DNA of 64,000 bases, taken from Phoronis australis (lineage: Eukaryota > Phoronida > Phoronidae). The notes below the pieces were generated by a model, which was not told where the DNA came from, did no database searches, and worked only from the letters and a program-made list of their open reading frames with translations. The stretch is taken from the NCBI GenBank assembly GCA_002633005.1, contig NMRA01000227.1:230304-294303 (forward strand), in the 5' to 3' direction. Shown in pieces: positions 54,601 through 63,133 of the stretch (position 1 is its first letter; each line of letters begins with the position of its first letter). A program made the translations under genes and the position numbers.

Positions 54601-57600
54601 ATGTCGCTATTCTATTCAGACCAATTTATAGGCAGCAGACACTTAACTACATAAACAAGGCAAGTAGACAATGGCAGTATATCAAAGTAGTTAAACATGC
54701 TAAGTGGATAACAAAGAAGCACCAATGATGTATCCAAAATATCTAACTGTAAAAATGATTGCCAAGAACAAAAAAATAAGCAGGATTACATAAAATGATC
54801 AACAAATATGTAAGATGTTTCATATGAAGGATCCTACAGTATTTCTTTAAGTCATTTTACAAACACATTATTGCTTAAATTATCATTCCCTATTTTGCAC
54901 AGTTTGACTACCCTGCTACAACATGTTATCAAATCTGTACCAAGTGATGTTTTACGACAGCTCCACAGCACAAACCATGCCACTAACAAAGGCACAGTTT
55001 TTCCTTTTTTATTTAATACTGTTAGTTTTGTTTGGTTATTTAACCAAATGAAAAGTCATAAATCTGCCATTTTATACGCTAAATAGGCAATTACAGTTTT
55101 GCCACTGCATCAGCAACAGAAGTGCTCACATCTCAGCCTGACACCCAGGCCTTTATCCAGGATTTTGAAAATAGGGTGTCCAAAATGGGATTCCCAATAT
55201 TCCAAGGCGTCCATGATTCCAACGCGTAACCCCCCACCCCCAGCAATACCCCCAAACACACATATTTTTTTACAAAAAATGCATAGATCAAGATTTTTTA
55301 CATCTAAGTTTATAAAACAGCCTTCTATGGTGAGCATTTTTACTAAAAAAACTGTGCAGACCAAGACTTTAACAATGCTGTCAATCAAGTGTCAAAATAG
55401 CAACAATGCATATACTTTGTATATACATTTTATATTTCTTCCTGCTTTGAAAAAAGAGCCCCCACTGTGAGCCCCCACTGTGAGCCTTCAGAGGCTTCCT
55501 AATATTCATTACAATGTGTGAGTCCAAACTTGAAAGGTTTCTATTGACAGTGGGTGTCCAAATGATACATTGGGTGTCCTTGCCAGGGCGTCCAGATTAG
55601 TGCTAGGGCGTCCATTTGGACGCCCAGGACATACACTGCATAAAGGCCTGCTGACACCTACAGCGAATAAGAAACACTAATTGTTTAATCTTCAGTCACA
55701 TCATAACCTAACCTCACGATGTACTCACCTGCCAGTAGAGCTGTGTGCTCATCTCCACAACCCACCTGCCTGACAGCATCATTACGGATCCAAAATTTGC
55801 CGGGAACATTGTCATTAAACTTGCTTTTACCATATGTGAAGACACCTCCAGTTACTGTAACATTTAGGAATAAAAATTAATTATGAAAATGTACTACAGA
55901 ATGTATTACAAAATGACATTTGCTGTTAGGATGGCACATAGCCACTTAGTAAAACTCACAAACACAGAACATGACTAAGTCGGCTGTTTGCTTAACTCAA
56001 ACAAATTTCTGCGGCAGGGTTTTCCTAGTTTGAGCACTACACAAAAGTAATGGCCATAATTATGTTCGTTATCTTGTTTTCTAAAAAGCATTTCATGGAA
56101 ATTACAATAATTTTCGTGTACATGATTTTTTGGCATGAAACTTACAAATTCTGTTTCTTTATCCTATTAGCTGCAAAATGGAGTCTGGGGTTTTCTTTTA
56201 ACATATTTCAGACCAAGAAATGTGATGAGGGGAAGACGTGAATATTCCTTGAAAAAGACAGAAAACTATTTTTGACAGCTTGGCTCTTGGGTTAATAGGC
56301 TTCATAAAAAATACCAGACAGTTTCACAGCTAATACAATAAAGAATCAGAACTTGCAAGTTTCATGCCAAAGAAATCATACTAGTGCAAAATACAGTGAC
56401 CTCTGTGAAATATAATAAAATTTTCTGAAAAATTCGCACATGTGACTATGAATATACAGCACTTTCTTGCACATAATAATAACAATAATAATAGCAATAA
56501 CAACATTCTGTGATCACCAAAAATTTTGAACAATACGGTTTCATAGATCCAGTGAGAAATACTATTTTAAAAGTTTTACGCAACTGTGCATTAGCTGGAG
56601 AGAAAAATTAAGAGCAAGTGAATTACTCAATTAAAACTGGGCTCTTGCGACAAAAATATACTCAAATAAATATTAATTTGAACCCAGTTGGAGTGCATGC
56701 TCAATTTGGAAGGACTTAAAGACAGATCTTCAGCACCCAAAACCACTGTAGGAAAAGGTCAAAGTTATTTACCTGACAGGTTGGCAAAATAAACCGTTTT
56801 TCCAGTTTGACCGATAAGTAGGCCAAATAAACTGATAATAATTATATACTCAACAAGGTGGATATTTGTAATGTTGCAGCTTGACAGCCAAATAATGTGA
56901 TATTTGGTCTTCACTGGAAAAACTTTCCTATGATCTCACTGGTTAACCTCACATCCTTGTTGGTAAAATGGTGAGACCCGACAAATTTTTCAGAGATCTC
57001 ATTAGTCAATATAATGTCATATGTTTGTTGCAATTTACGCAACAAACATGGCGGCTCTCATTAGTCACATCATCGCGAGGCTCACAATTGTCGAGTTGGC
57101 TAGGAGCAAGTAAAGTGGAGCGTTGATTTGGATAAGGAAACAAACAGTGGGATTGGCTTTGTATATTACCCAACAGAAGTCTTGATACCAAGCATTCACT
57201 TGTCTACAGAAGTGCAAGGTACCAAGCATCAATATGGCTACAGGAGGACAAGGTCTGCACAAATTTCTGGTAGGATGTTGACCAGGGAACAGAGTCAAGA
57301 GTCCATATCGGCTAAAACATCTAACTCGCATTGTTATAAATACCTTATGCGCATAGAAGGACACCTTCAGAGGCCGTCGATGCCTTTAATTCCTTCCAAC
57401 TCAAACAAATACTCCAGCTATCAAACTTTTTCTTTGAGCAGTCCCTCGTTCAGTTCCCAAAATTGGTAGAGACCACAAACCACTTGTCAAGGTCTTCTCC
57501 GACAGAGCTTTAGAGGATATCCCAAACACCCGCCTACGCAACCTCAAAGAGAAGACCTTACGATACCGCTTCACCATCGTTCACATCCCCAACGTGCGTC

Positions 57601-60551
57601 ACAAGGCGGCAGATGCTCTCTCCAGACACCCCACTGGCAGAACGGGGCAGCTTCCCCTCCCTGACGACGTCGCTTCCATCGATACTGATATTGGCCGCGG
57701 TGTCCACATTACAGCCACTTGCGCCCTTACCTCCCTTAAATGTGTAACATGGGACCGTGTCCGTGAGGCTACCAGCAGTGACGAGGGCCTACATACCCTC
57801 TTAGGCATCATCGAATCTGGCATGCCCGACCAACGAGAAGCCTTACCCGAGGCATTACAGCCTTACCACCAGTTTCGCGACTACCTGTCCACTATAGATG
57901 GTGTCATCACCTATAAAGATCGCGTCATCATTCCTCCTGCCTTACGGCCATCTATCATGGATTCGCTCCACTCTGCCCACCAAGGTACATCCTCTATGAC
58001 CGCTCAGGCTGACGCTTCCGTCTTCTAGCCAAGGATAACTAACGACATTGCTGAGAGACGTCGGGGTTGTCACCATTGCAATCGCATGTCACCATCCCAG
58101 CCACATGCCCCTCCCACACCACTTACTTTACCCGTCTACCCATTTCAGTGTGTGTGCCGACTTCTTCACATATAAAGGTATCCATTACCTCGTTATCGTC
58201 GATCGTTACTCTAACTGGCCTATTGTTGAGCGCACTCACTCGGGGTCCAAAGGTTTCGTGGACAGTTTACGCCGTTGTTTCGTCACTTTCGGCATACCCG
58301 ACGAGTTATCCAGTGATAGCGGCCCAGAATTCACGTCCTCTGCTACCACGAACCTACTCTTGTCATGGGGTGTCCACCATCGTGTTTCCTCCGTCGCTTT
58401 CCCCCACAGCAACTGTCGAGCCGAGATTGGCGTGAAAACAATCAAGCGGCTCATTACGGACAGCAGTGGACCAAACGGCGAGCTCGACACAGATGCCTTT
58501 CAGCGGGCGATGTTACAGTACCGTAACACCCCAGATAAAGACACGAAATTGTCACCAGCTCTATGTGTCTTCGGTCGTCCTATAAAAGATTTTATCCCGA
58601 TATTGCCCGGTCGCTACAAGCCCCACGACACCTGGACTGACACCCTGAATCTGCGCGAGGCCGCTTTGCGCCACCGACATATGAAGGTCTCGGAGAAGCT
58701 CTCTGAGCACGCCAAACGTCTTCATCCCCTCACTGTCGGTGATTTCGTCCGCATCCAAAATCAAACCGGACCGGAGCCACTCCGCTGGGACAAGACGGGC
58801 CTGGTGATAGAGGTGAGACAGTTCGACCAATACGTCGTGCGAGTTCATGGCTCTGGACGTGTCACTCTCTGCAACAGACGGTTTCTGCGGAAGTACATTC
58901 CTGCCCGGCCACTCGTCCAAGCCAGGCCTGCACTCACTGACATGCTGGTCACTCGCAACGCTAGTCCACCCCCCACACCTGATAACTCACTGTCGCGCGG
59001 GACCGTCGACGCACAGCTTCCGGACGGCCATTCACACGACCCAGAACCTAACGTGACCACTACAGATCCTCCGCCTGTCCTGAGCTCTTCCGAGCCCTGC
59101 CCTGCTGCAGAACCCCCGGCCCCTCGACGGTCTACTCGGTAACGTCGCAAACCGGCCTGGCTGGACGATTTTGTTACTTCATAATACATTACTCTTAGTT
59201 ATTGTGTCCCTCCATAACTTAGGGGGAGGTAGAGAATTATATAATAGTTCATACTATAACCACTAGGTGTCTCTGTAGCTAGCTTCCCACCATTATCTTA
59301 GTGACTACACATTGATATTACATAGAGGTAGGGATTATCACCTTTTCCACTTGTATTCACTTTATATCCCGTTTATAGTACATTGTCATTACCCTTGAGC
59401 TATACAGTAAGCATTCTCTTTACTTGTACTTCTAGGTCTCCATCATTCTTTCAATAAAGGTTGACAAGAAATGACGAATGTTTATCTAATTGGTAACTGA
59501 CCATTTTTACACTGCATATGCCAGGGGATATGATGTCATACCACCTGCCACCCAGTGTTAAAAAAGCTTGATAACTTGGGTATTTGTAGGAGTTGGAAGG
59601 AATTAAAGACATTGACGACCTCCTAAGTGTCCACGTATGCATACAAGGTATACAACAACGTGACTTTGATGTTTTGCCACGTATGAAGCACCTACAGGAG
59701 CTACACCTTCTCTACTGAGCCAGCTAGAGACCGTGGTCACTGTCTAAGGACACCTTAGAGAGTGACCACCATCTCTAGCTGACTAGAGATGGGGTAGCTC
59801 CTATAGGAACTTCAATAGGTAGCAAGCTTTTCAGCAAATTATGACTCACACTGACTAAAACATCAAAGTCACGTTGTTATTAATACCATTCGCACACACA
59901 GGGACACCTTAAGAGGCTGTCGATGAATTTAATTCCTTCGAACTCGAAGAAGCACTCCCGTTATCAAACTTTTTCTTCGAGAAGTCATCGTTCAGTTTCC
60001 GGAAACACACCATTTTTTGCACTGCGCATGGCAGATAGGATGATGTCATAACCTCTGGCGTGCGCAGTGTAAAAATGGCCAGTTGCCGAATTTGGGAACT
60101 GAACGAGGGACTGCTTGAAGAAAAATTTAGATAACGGGAGTATTTCTTCGACTTGAAACTAATTAAATACATCGACGGCCTCCTAAGGTGTCTCTCTATG
60201 AGCAAAAGGTATTCATAACTATGTGACTTTGATATTTTAGTCAGTGTGAGGCACAATTCGTCGAAAAGCTTTCGGTGTATGAAGCTCCTATAGGAGCTAC
60301 ATCGTCTCTAGTTGGCTAGACTGTGGTCAGTCTGAGTAAGGACGTCTGTGTTTTCAACGCCTTTTAAATTTTAGCGGGCACCTGATACATTTTATAAGAT
60401 GCATTTAATAAAACACGCAACAATTATGCACAGGTAGTATTTTCGCTGAACTCACAAGCAAACCCTCAAAACAACCAGAAAATTACTGGGGAGTAACGTC
60501 ATGCGAAATTTACGAACCTGGAATGTCAGAATCGTCTTGTTCTGTCGCCAT
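30660..60551 (-). CDS. RPGR: RPGR orthologue (retinitis pigmentosa GTPase regulator), 22 coding exons, complete
   Basis: Ciliary transition-zone protein that works through its RCC1 propeller (RPGRIP1 and PDE6D partners in vertebrates). Coding exons: 60551-60518, 55854-55729, 53248-53156, 52488-52426, 52118-51963, 51695-51546, 50993-50841, 49920-49762, 49368-49244, 48035-47841, 47392-47251, 47000-46852, 45338-45240, 44833-44714, 44280-44161, 42305-42210, 40167-40089, 39276-39149, 36364-36286, 35061-35000, 34230-34117, 30683-30660. All have AG/GT borders and matching phases, 2466 nt in total. Residues about 13-364 are seven RCC1 blades (FTFGANDWGQLGLG, CGENHTAVVT and similar); introns between blades are phase 1. 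Residues 365-465 form a Ser/Pro linker and 466-814 alternate Glu/Asp-rich and Lys-rich modules. The end is SRTCNIL, a CaaX box like the CTIL of the human non-ORF15 form. Exon 15 is an exact repeat of exon 14 and is probably an assembly artefact, leaving 781 aa. Confidence 0.93.
31205..31590. repeat. 49-bp minisatellite
   Basis: Eight near-identical copies containing AATGTGTGGCCACATCTTGA, GATACATGCTTGTGAAAGC and AGATCCTCCT. Last intron of RPGR. Confidence 0.92.
32625..32915. repeat. 38-bp minisatellite
   Basis: Seven copies of CATACAAGAAACAGTCACTT plus GTGTCTAGAAGTGTAACA. Last intron of RPGR. Confidence 0.92.
34028..34082. repeat. short tandem repeat, 14-15 bp
   Basis: Three to four copies of AACTGACCTCCACT just downstream of RPGR exon 21 in the intron. 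Confidence 0.75.
34245..34405. repeat. 29-bp minisatellite next to RPGR exon 21
   Basis: Five to six copies of ACATTACAGTTCACAGCACC plus TCCAACTTA, beginning about 15 bp from the exon 21 acceptor. Its closeness may disturb the polypyrimidine or branch region. Confidence 0.88.
34555..34940. repeat. 40-bp minisatellite
   Basis: Nine copies of GTTTGACTGTATCTACTGCA plus CATACTGACTGAGTATGAAC. It yields a stop-free 79-codon reverse frame rich in SQYVQ-type repeats that overlaps no exon; rejected as a gene. Confidence 0.92.
35290..36205. repeat. dispersed composite repeat, copy 2
   Basis: Internal sentences (GCCACTAGGAGGCGCCACAG, TGGTTTGGTTGATAGAGGGG, ACTTGCTAAATTTAGCAAAG) are repeated within the copy and shared with 9845-11150 and 41060-41560. 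It ends in a GGAC-rich stretch (36100-36160), the complement of the GTCC-rich start of copy 1. RPGR intron between exons 19 and 20. Confidence 0.65.
37725..38145. repeat. 28-bp minisatellite
   Basis: About 15 copies of TGGTACTGCATGGTTATTGA plus CTGACATT in the RPGR intron between exons 18 and 19. The remainder of that intron (38150-39140) shows nothing recognisable. Confidence 0.93.
39390..39525. repeat. 46-bp tandem repeat, three copies
   Basis: AACAGAATAGACAACAAACA, CCACACTACTGACAACAATC, AAATA repeated three times in the RPGR intron between exons 17 and 18. Confidence 0.88.
41060..41560. repeat. dispersed composite repeat, copy 3 (partial)
   Basis: Shares with copies 1 and 2 the sentences GCCACTAGGTGTTGCAGAA, CCAAATTTCACGAACATCTG, AGATACAGCTATGGAT and CCAGGAGGTACCACA. 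More decayed than the others. RPGR intron between exons 16 and 17. Confidence 0.5.
42372..43032. repeat. 330-bp direct duplication joined by a single n (42702)
   Basis: 42372-42701 and 42703-43032 are nearly identical, with a few substitutions such as GAGGAG/GAGGTG. The unknown base sits exactly at the join. It contains the N-terminal part of the retroelement described at 42372-43880. It reads as two alleles or reads placed in tandem, or as a very recent duplication. Confidence 0.85.
42372..43880 (+). mobile_element. decayed non-LTR reverse transcriptase fragment
   Basis: Ordered blocks of a reverse transcriptase domain are spread over shifting frames. A pre-RT segment (LLGNEASGQLRCSKNELERH) is present twice because of the duplication. 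Then come GGMYIPKGKGS and a DFCPISLLDVEGKVFF block (about 43075-43170), VQKGGIPSF, VIWLDMANSYGSMPHKL (43325-43380, RT motif A with Asp), GCTISITLF, an AYGDDL active-site motif near 43618-43635 in another frame, and ARMAFKVPKSSSL. Several stops and indels show it is dead. Inserted on the strand opposite to RPGR between exons 15 and 16. Confidence 0.75.
44053..45157. repeat. 552-bp direct duplication carrying RPGR exon 14/15, joined by n at 44605
   Basis: 44053-44604 and 44606-45157 are almost identical, including introns, and are separated by one unknown base. Each carries one 120-nt exon coding VPRGKQKVQESEEEDEDEEE and onward. The near-identity of intron sequence and the n at the join favour an assembly duplication. 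Confidence 0.88.
46440..46858. repeat. 49-bp minisatellite grown from the RPGR exon 12 splice donor
   Basis: Eight copies of a unit with CAGTGACCTGAGAATCACAT, AATGCTCTCAGTGCAGTGGT and TATATCCAC. The last copy runs into the real exon 12/intron border: GTGGTTACATCCATCAATCA|CCTGATTCAG aligns base for base with GTGGTTATATCCACCAGTGA|CCTGAGAATC. Confidence 0.9.
48150..48292. repeat. 35-bp minisatellite
   Basis: Four copies of CGTACAGTGGCCAGCTGCCT plus GACAGACAACATGCG. RPGR intron 9, about 115 bp upstream of exon 10. Repetitive reverse-strand frames here are artefacts. Confidence 0.9.
48890..49232. repeat. 64-bp minisatellite with palindromic unit abutting the exon 9 donor
   Basis: Five copies of a unit containing TCCATAACAATACACATCAA, GTGTTTTGTTATGGACATAC and AAGTACTTGGTTCACATAAAC. 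Each unit holds the inverted pair TCCATAACA/TGTTATGGA. The array ends 12 bp from the 5' splice site of RPGR exon 9 (exon edge 49244). Confidence 0.9.
49385..49503. mobile_element. small fold-back element
   Basis: The left arm reads GGTAATGGTCTGATAAAGCG, GCCCGAATTTTGAGAAC; the right arm is its complement GTTCTCAAAATACGGGC and ATATCAGACTATTGCC. Lies just upstream of RPGR exon 9. ATATCAGACTATTGCC also occurs at about 21996. Confidence 0.7.
53417..53487 (-). repeat. tRNA-derived SINE fragment
   Basis: On the - strand, TGGCGCAGCAGTTAAGACG is a good A-box and CAGGTTCAAGTCTGG a good B-box at tRNA-like distance. Arms do not fully pair, so a SINE head rather than a tRNA gene is likely. RPGR intron 2. 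Confidence 0.5.
54277..54513. mobile_element. fold-back element, about 110-bp arms
   Basis: The left arm (ATAAATAGGTAAATAAAACA, ACAAGAATGGATCAACTGAA, then AGAAATAAAGTAAAATCAAA, CACTATAT) is mirrored by the right arm, with a short loop near 54395-54408. Only a few mismatches, so it is fairly young. RPGR intron 2. Confidence 0.85.
55146..55650. mobile_element. hAT-type MITE with 8-bp target-site duplication
   Basis: Terminal inverted repeats CAGGCCTTTAT...ATAAAGGCCTG. CTGACACC flanks both sides (55138-55145 and 55651-55658), the 8-bp duplication typical of hAT elements. Subterminal GGGTGTCC/GGGCGTCC words are repeated. No transposase. RPGR intron 2, 71 bp from exon 2's donor. Confidence 0.92.
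57311..57468. mobile_element. fold-back element A, left half (split by a retroelement)
   Basis: Carries GGACACCTTCAGAGGCCGTC, GATGCC, TTTAATTCCTTCCAACTC and TCCCTCGTTCAGTTCCC, which match in inverted form the intact element at 59745-60348. The sequence resumes at 59488. Confidence 0.75.
57469..58028 (+). pseudogene. gypsy RNase H C-terminus and integrase zinc-finger part, broken
   Basis: The frame reads RNase H end (VRHKAADALSRHP is the typical terminal Asp-Ala-Leu-Ser-Arg motif), a linker, and the start of the integrase N-terminal domain (SAHQG). A TAG at 58026-58028 falls where the family has Trp. The frame continues past it with a CHHC pair of the HHCC zinc finger before the reading shifts to another frame near 58140. 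Both breaks are disabling. Confidence 0.75.
58048..59142 (+). pseudogene. gypsy integrase core and C-terminal domain
   Basis: A 364-codon open frame whose first about 33 codons are out of the ancestral frame. From CADFF onward it is a retroviral-type integrase core with the catalytic triad Asp38, Asp90 (SSDSGPEF) and Glu126 (D-x51-D-x35-E). A GPY/F-type module follows (VGDFVRIQNQ, RWDKTGLVIEV) and then a Pro/Ser-rich tail. The core looks intact, but without the upstream parts of the polyprotein the copy cannot move by itself. Host use is possible but there is no evidence for it. Confidence 0.8.
59488..59752. mobile_element. fold-back element A, right half
   Basis: Continues AACTGACCATTTTTACACTG, then GGAGTTGGAAGGAATTAAAG, CGTGACTTTGATGTTTTG and CACCTACAGGAGCTACACC. 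This is the right half of the element whose left half is 57311-57468. Confidence 0.75.
59745..60348. mobile_element. fold-back element B, intact
   Basis: About 280-bp arms around a centre near 60040. Left arm words TAGCTCCTATAGGAAC, ACTGACTAAAACATCAAAGT, GGGACACCTTAAGAGGC; the right arm has their complements (GAAGCTCCTATAGGAGCTAC, ACTTTGATATTTTAGTCAGT). It directly abuts element A. Non-coding, RPGR intron 1. Confidence 0.85.
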
Positions 60552-60773
60552 GTTGCTAGAAAACAACAGAATCTCGTGAAATCTCGTGCCAGCATGTGCT
60601 TTTGTTTATAAACCGATATGAGGTCACCACATTGGTTAGGTTTTGCCTTGAGATGAAGGAGTTGTTAATTAACAAAAATAAGAGTGTCATTAAACATCAA
60701 TGATGTATTTTGAGCTTGAGAGCTGAATGTTATATTGTCAGTTTTTCCGCGTGTAACGCTGCCCGTTTTCATT

Positions 60774-60787
60774 AGTTGCTATGGTAA
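60774..60787 (-). promoter_or_regulatory. X-box (RFX-type) motif upstream of RPGR
   Basis: On the RPGR strand the site reads ATTACCATAGCAAC, which fits the X-box consensus RYYNYYATRRNRAC at every position. It lies 223 bp upstream of the RPGR start codon. X-boxes of this kind drive ciliary genes through RFX factors. The match is seen; activity is inferred. Confidence 0.55.
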
Positions 60788-61104
60788 TTATTGATTTTCG
60801 ACCAAGTTAATTCCACTCATATTTTGATCACGCCTGGAATTACAATTCCAGTTGTACAAATATTTATAGTTCCATATAATCCGACGATACTTAAGGAATG
60901 AATCATCATAAACGAATTGTAATTAACTATATCGAGAGAGTGCCGCGGTTGCCAAGGGCGACGGCTGGAGCAAGATGAGTTCATTTCCGGTGGATCACTC
61001 TGCCGGCGGAGGATCAGTTAAAAATTGATTACCAACTTCAAGTCGCTAGTTGCAAAGTGGGAAATGCATTCAGTAAACGGGTCTTAAAACTACTGATCAG
61101 CTGC

Positions 61105-61200
61105 ACACAATTGTCCGGCGCGGCGGGCCGCGCGTGCGGCCCCCGCGGCACCGGGCGGGGGGCCCGGCCCCCCCCGGGCGGCGGATATCTTTCGGTGTCG
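61105..61200. other. very GC-rich island
   Basis: A run of GGCGCGGCGGGCCGCGCG and GGGCGGGGGGCCCGGCCCCC type sequence ends in GGCGGATATCTTTCGG, with a second GC-rich patch at 61325-61410 (GCCGCCGGCCGGGAGAGCGG). It stands out sharply from the AT-rich surroundings. About 140 bp before it, TTTCCGGTGGATCACTCTGC and CGGCGGAGGATCAGTTA loosely recall the small-subunit rRNA 3' end and 5.8S start words. It may be a CpG-island promoter or an rDNA-spacer-derived scrap. Confidence 0.4.
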
Positions 61201-62155
61201 CGCTTGATATTATTTGATAAAAAGTGACAGCCGGTACGGTCGTTTCTTGTTCGAAAAAATACGAGAGGCTTAATTTGCTACACGAGCACTAAAACGCACT
61301 TAAGTCAAGTCTAATTATTCTTTGATGACCCAGCGGAGAGCCGCCGGCCGGGAGAGCGGGATGCCAGCGGGACTCGGCCATTTGCCGCCGATTAAGACTA
61401 GGCTCTGGCCGTTGCCAGCAAAGTAAACTAAACGTTAAACCGCCATTCCGCACGTAATTCGCACAACTAATACTTGCTAACTTCGTTTTGTAATTTTCAA
61501 ATGCCGATTACCAATTCAGGAAATTCGGAAACTTTCAAGTTAACCAATCAAATGATGTTTCTGATAAATCTATACACTACGTACCACGCTGTCGCCGCTT
61601 AAAATGTTGATCTAAACTTTTGTTGAGAAGTTTGATAAAAAAGAATTTTACTTGTCGGCTATATTGTGGAAAATAAGACCTGTGTCGCTTTATTTCTGGT
61701 TAAAGGGGTCACCGGCCCACCAGTTTAATGAAAAAGATAATTTTCATATGCCGTCAATCGTTGGTGTGACCATGCCAATTTTAGGAGTAATGAGTCAAGT
61801 GTAGGCCGGGGAGAATGACCCCAGACTAAATCAGACTCTGAGATTTTGGCTGCTCTACTCCGGCCGACTGACTTTCTTTGATAAGCTGTTTCAAATTTCT
61901 TGAGACATTTTCCGGCGGTAGATAAGGAACTCAAGAAGTAAAGCTTAATAATTGGCAAATGTATCAAGAAATGGTAGGATAATATTGTATTGAACAGTTA
62001 CAGAACACTCAGCATTCCACGTTATACTGTAATTGTAGCGAGAGCTGACGATAATTGCCTACGTACCAGTACACTAGGTTTACAGTTTCATCTCGCTCCG
62101 TCTGCGGCAGACCGAGACCACATCTGCAAGTACCATGTAACCAGGCGTGCGTTAA

Positions 62156-62284
62156 GTAAACACTAGGACCTACGCTAGAACCTAGCTAAAACCTAGTCGA
62201 AGTCACGTGTTCTCATTTAAAATACACGGAAATATCTCACGTAATCTCGCGAAGTCTTGCTTTTTAGCGAGGTCCTAGTGTTAC
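62156..62284. mobile_element. small inverted-repeat element (MITE), about 129 bp
   Basis: Ends GTAAACACTAGGACC and GGTCCTAGTGTTAC are inverted repeats with one base of difference. The inside carries AATATCTCACGTAATCTCGC and GAAGTCTTGC. A close relative lies at 63015-63133 and a decayed one at 23510-23645. Confidence 0.75.
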
Positions 62285-62364
62285 TGAACGGGAGTCAGGT
62301 CCATTACCTGAAGCTGGTTTTGCAGATGAAAAGTCACTCCCGCCGATTCTCATAATTTAAGTCC

Positions 62365-62425
62365 GACACAATACCGTGCGTGTGCACAAACACACACACA
62401 CACGCACACACACAAACGCCGTGCG
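62365..62425. repeat. CA-rich microsatellite
   Basis: GTGTGCACAAACACACACAC followed by ACGCACACACACAAACGCC. Non-coding. Confidence 0.8.
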
Positions 62426-62755
62426 CGCGTATGCTCATATGTCCATCCGAGACTAAGTGCGTTTTCCTACGGAAAAACAGTTGCTGCTCAAGTGTTTAGC
62501 ACGTAAAGGCTCCCGGTAAAGTGGCATGCGCAAAAGGTTCATCTACAGGCGCAGTAAGCCTCAACTCATTGTGTGTCTCGAAACTGTACGCGTTGATGCT
62601 TCCCAAGGTTTGGTAACAGACAAATTAAAGCGGCTATAAAACCGCTCTTCTATCACTGACAAAAACCGTGAACTTTTGATTTAGACAACCTACTGTTCTG
62701 AGTCAGTTGTTCCTTAGTCAAGATAGATATGTATATTACTCCCAGATATCACTCA

Positions 62756-62990
62756 GAGGCGGATCTACGGGGGGGGGGGTTCAGTGGGTTCAACCCCCCT
62801 CGGCCGACAGGATCAAATAAAAATTGAAGAAAATTTCGCCGGAAAAACGAAATCACAGGTACTAAAAACCACAAAAAATCTTACACAGGGGGAATCCCTA
62901 TCCCGACCTTCCTTTTGCTTGACGCGCCTCGGCTTCGTTCGAGGCACCCTCCCCCCCCTTACTGAAAACGTAGATCTGCCACTGCATATG
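62756..62990. mobile_element. MITE with GGCGGATCTACG ends
   Basis: Starts CAGAGGCGGATCTACG and ends CGTAGATCTGCCACTG, an inverted repeat with a CAG...CTG outer edge as in hAT elements. Inner G and C runs. No matching 8-bp duplication is clear. A frame of 114 codons across it is not a gene. Confidence 0.65.
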
Positions 62991-63014
62991 GCGTTTTTAT
63001 TGCTCGAGACTTGG

Positions 63015-63133
63015 GAAGTATTTGTAACGCTAGGACTTACGCTAGAATTTAGCCAAAGTCACGTACTCTCATTTCATGGAAATATCTCACATAATCTCGA
63101 GAGGTCTTGCTTTTCAGCGAGGCCCTAGATTTA
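63015..63133. repeat. copy of the 62156-62284 MITE
   Basis: AACGCTAGGACTTACGCTAG, AATTTAGCC, ATATCTCACATAATCTCGAG and AGCGAGGCCCTAG align along the whole of 62156-62284. The ends are more decayed. Confidence 0.7.

Larger units (their letters stand above)
57469..59487 (+). mobile_element. 5'-truncated Ty3/gypsy-type LTR retrotransposon insertion
   Basis: The insert starts abruptly inside the RNase H domain (DHKPLVKVFSDRALED) and runs through integrase to what looks like a single 3' LTR-like tail: purine tract AGGGGGAGGTAGAG near 59221 and AATAAA at 59453-59458. AATTGGTA is present on both sides (57461-57468, 59488-59495). No reverse transcriptase, protease, gag or 5' LTR. It interrupts fold-back element A within RPGR intron 1, on the strand opposite RPGR. 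Confidence 0.8.

Noticed and set aside
60985-61020. True rRNA gene end (18S/5.8S)
   Set aside because: Only short words match and the surrounding conserved rRNA sequence is absent.
62784-63128. 114-codon forward frame
   Set aside because: It spans two MITE copies and has no domain.
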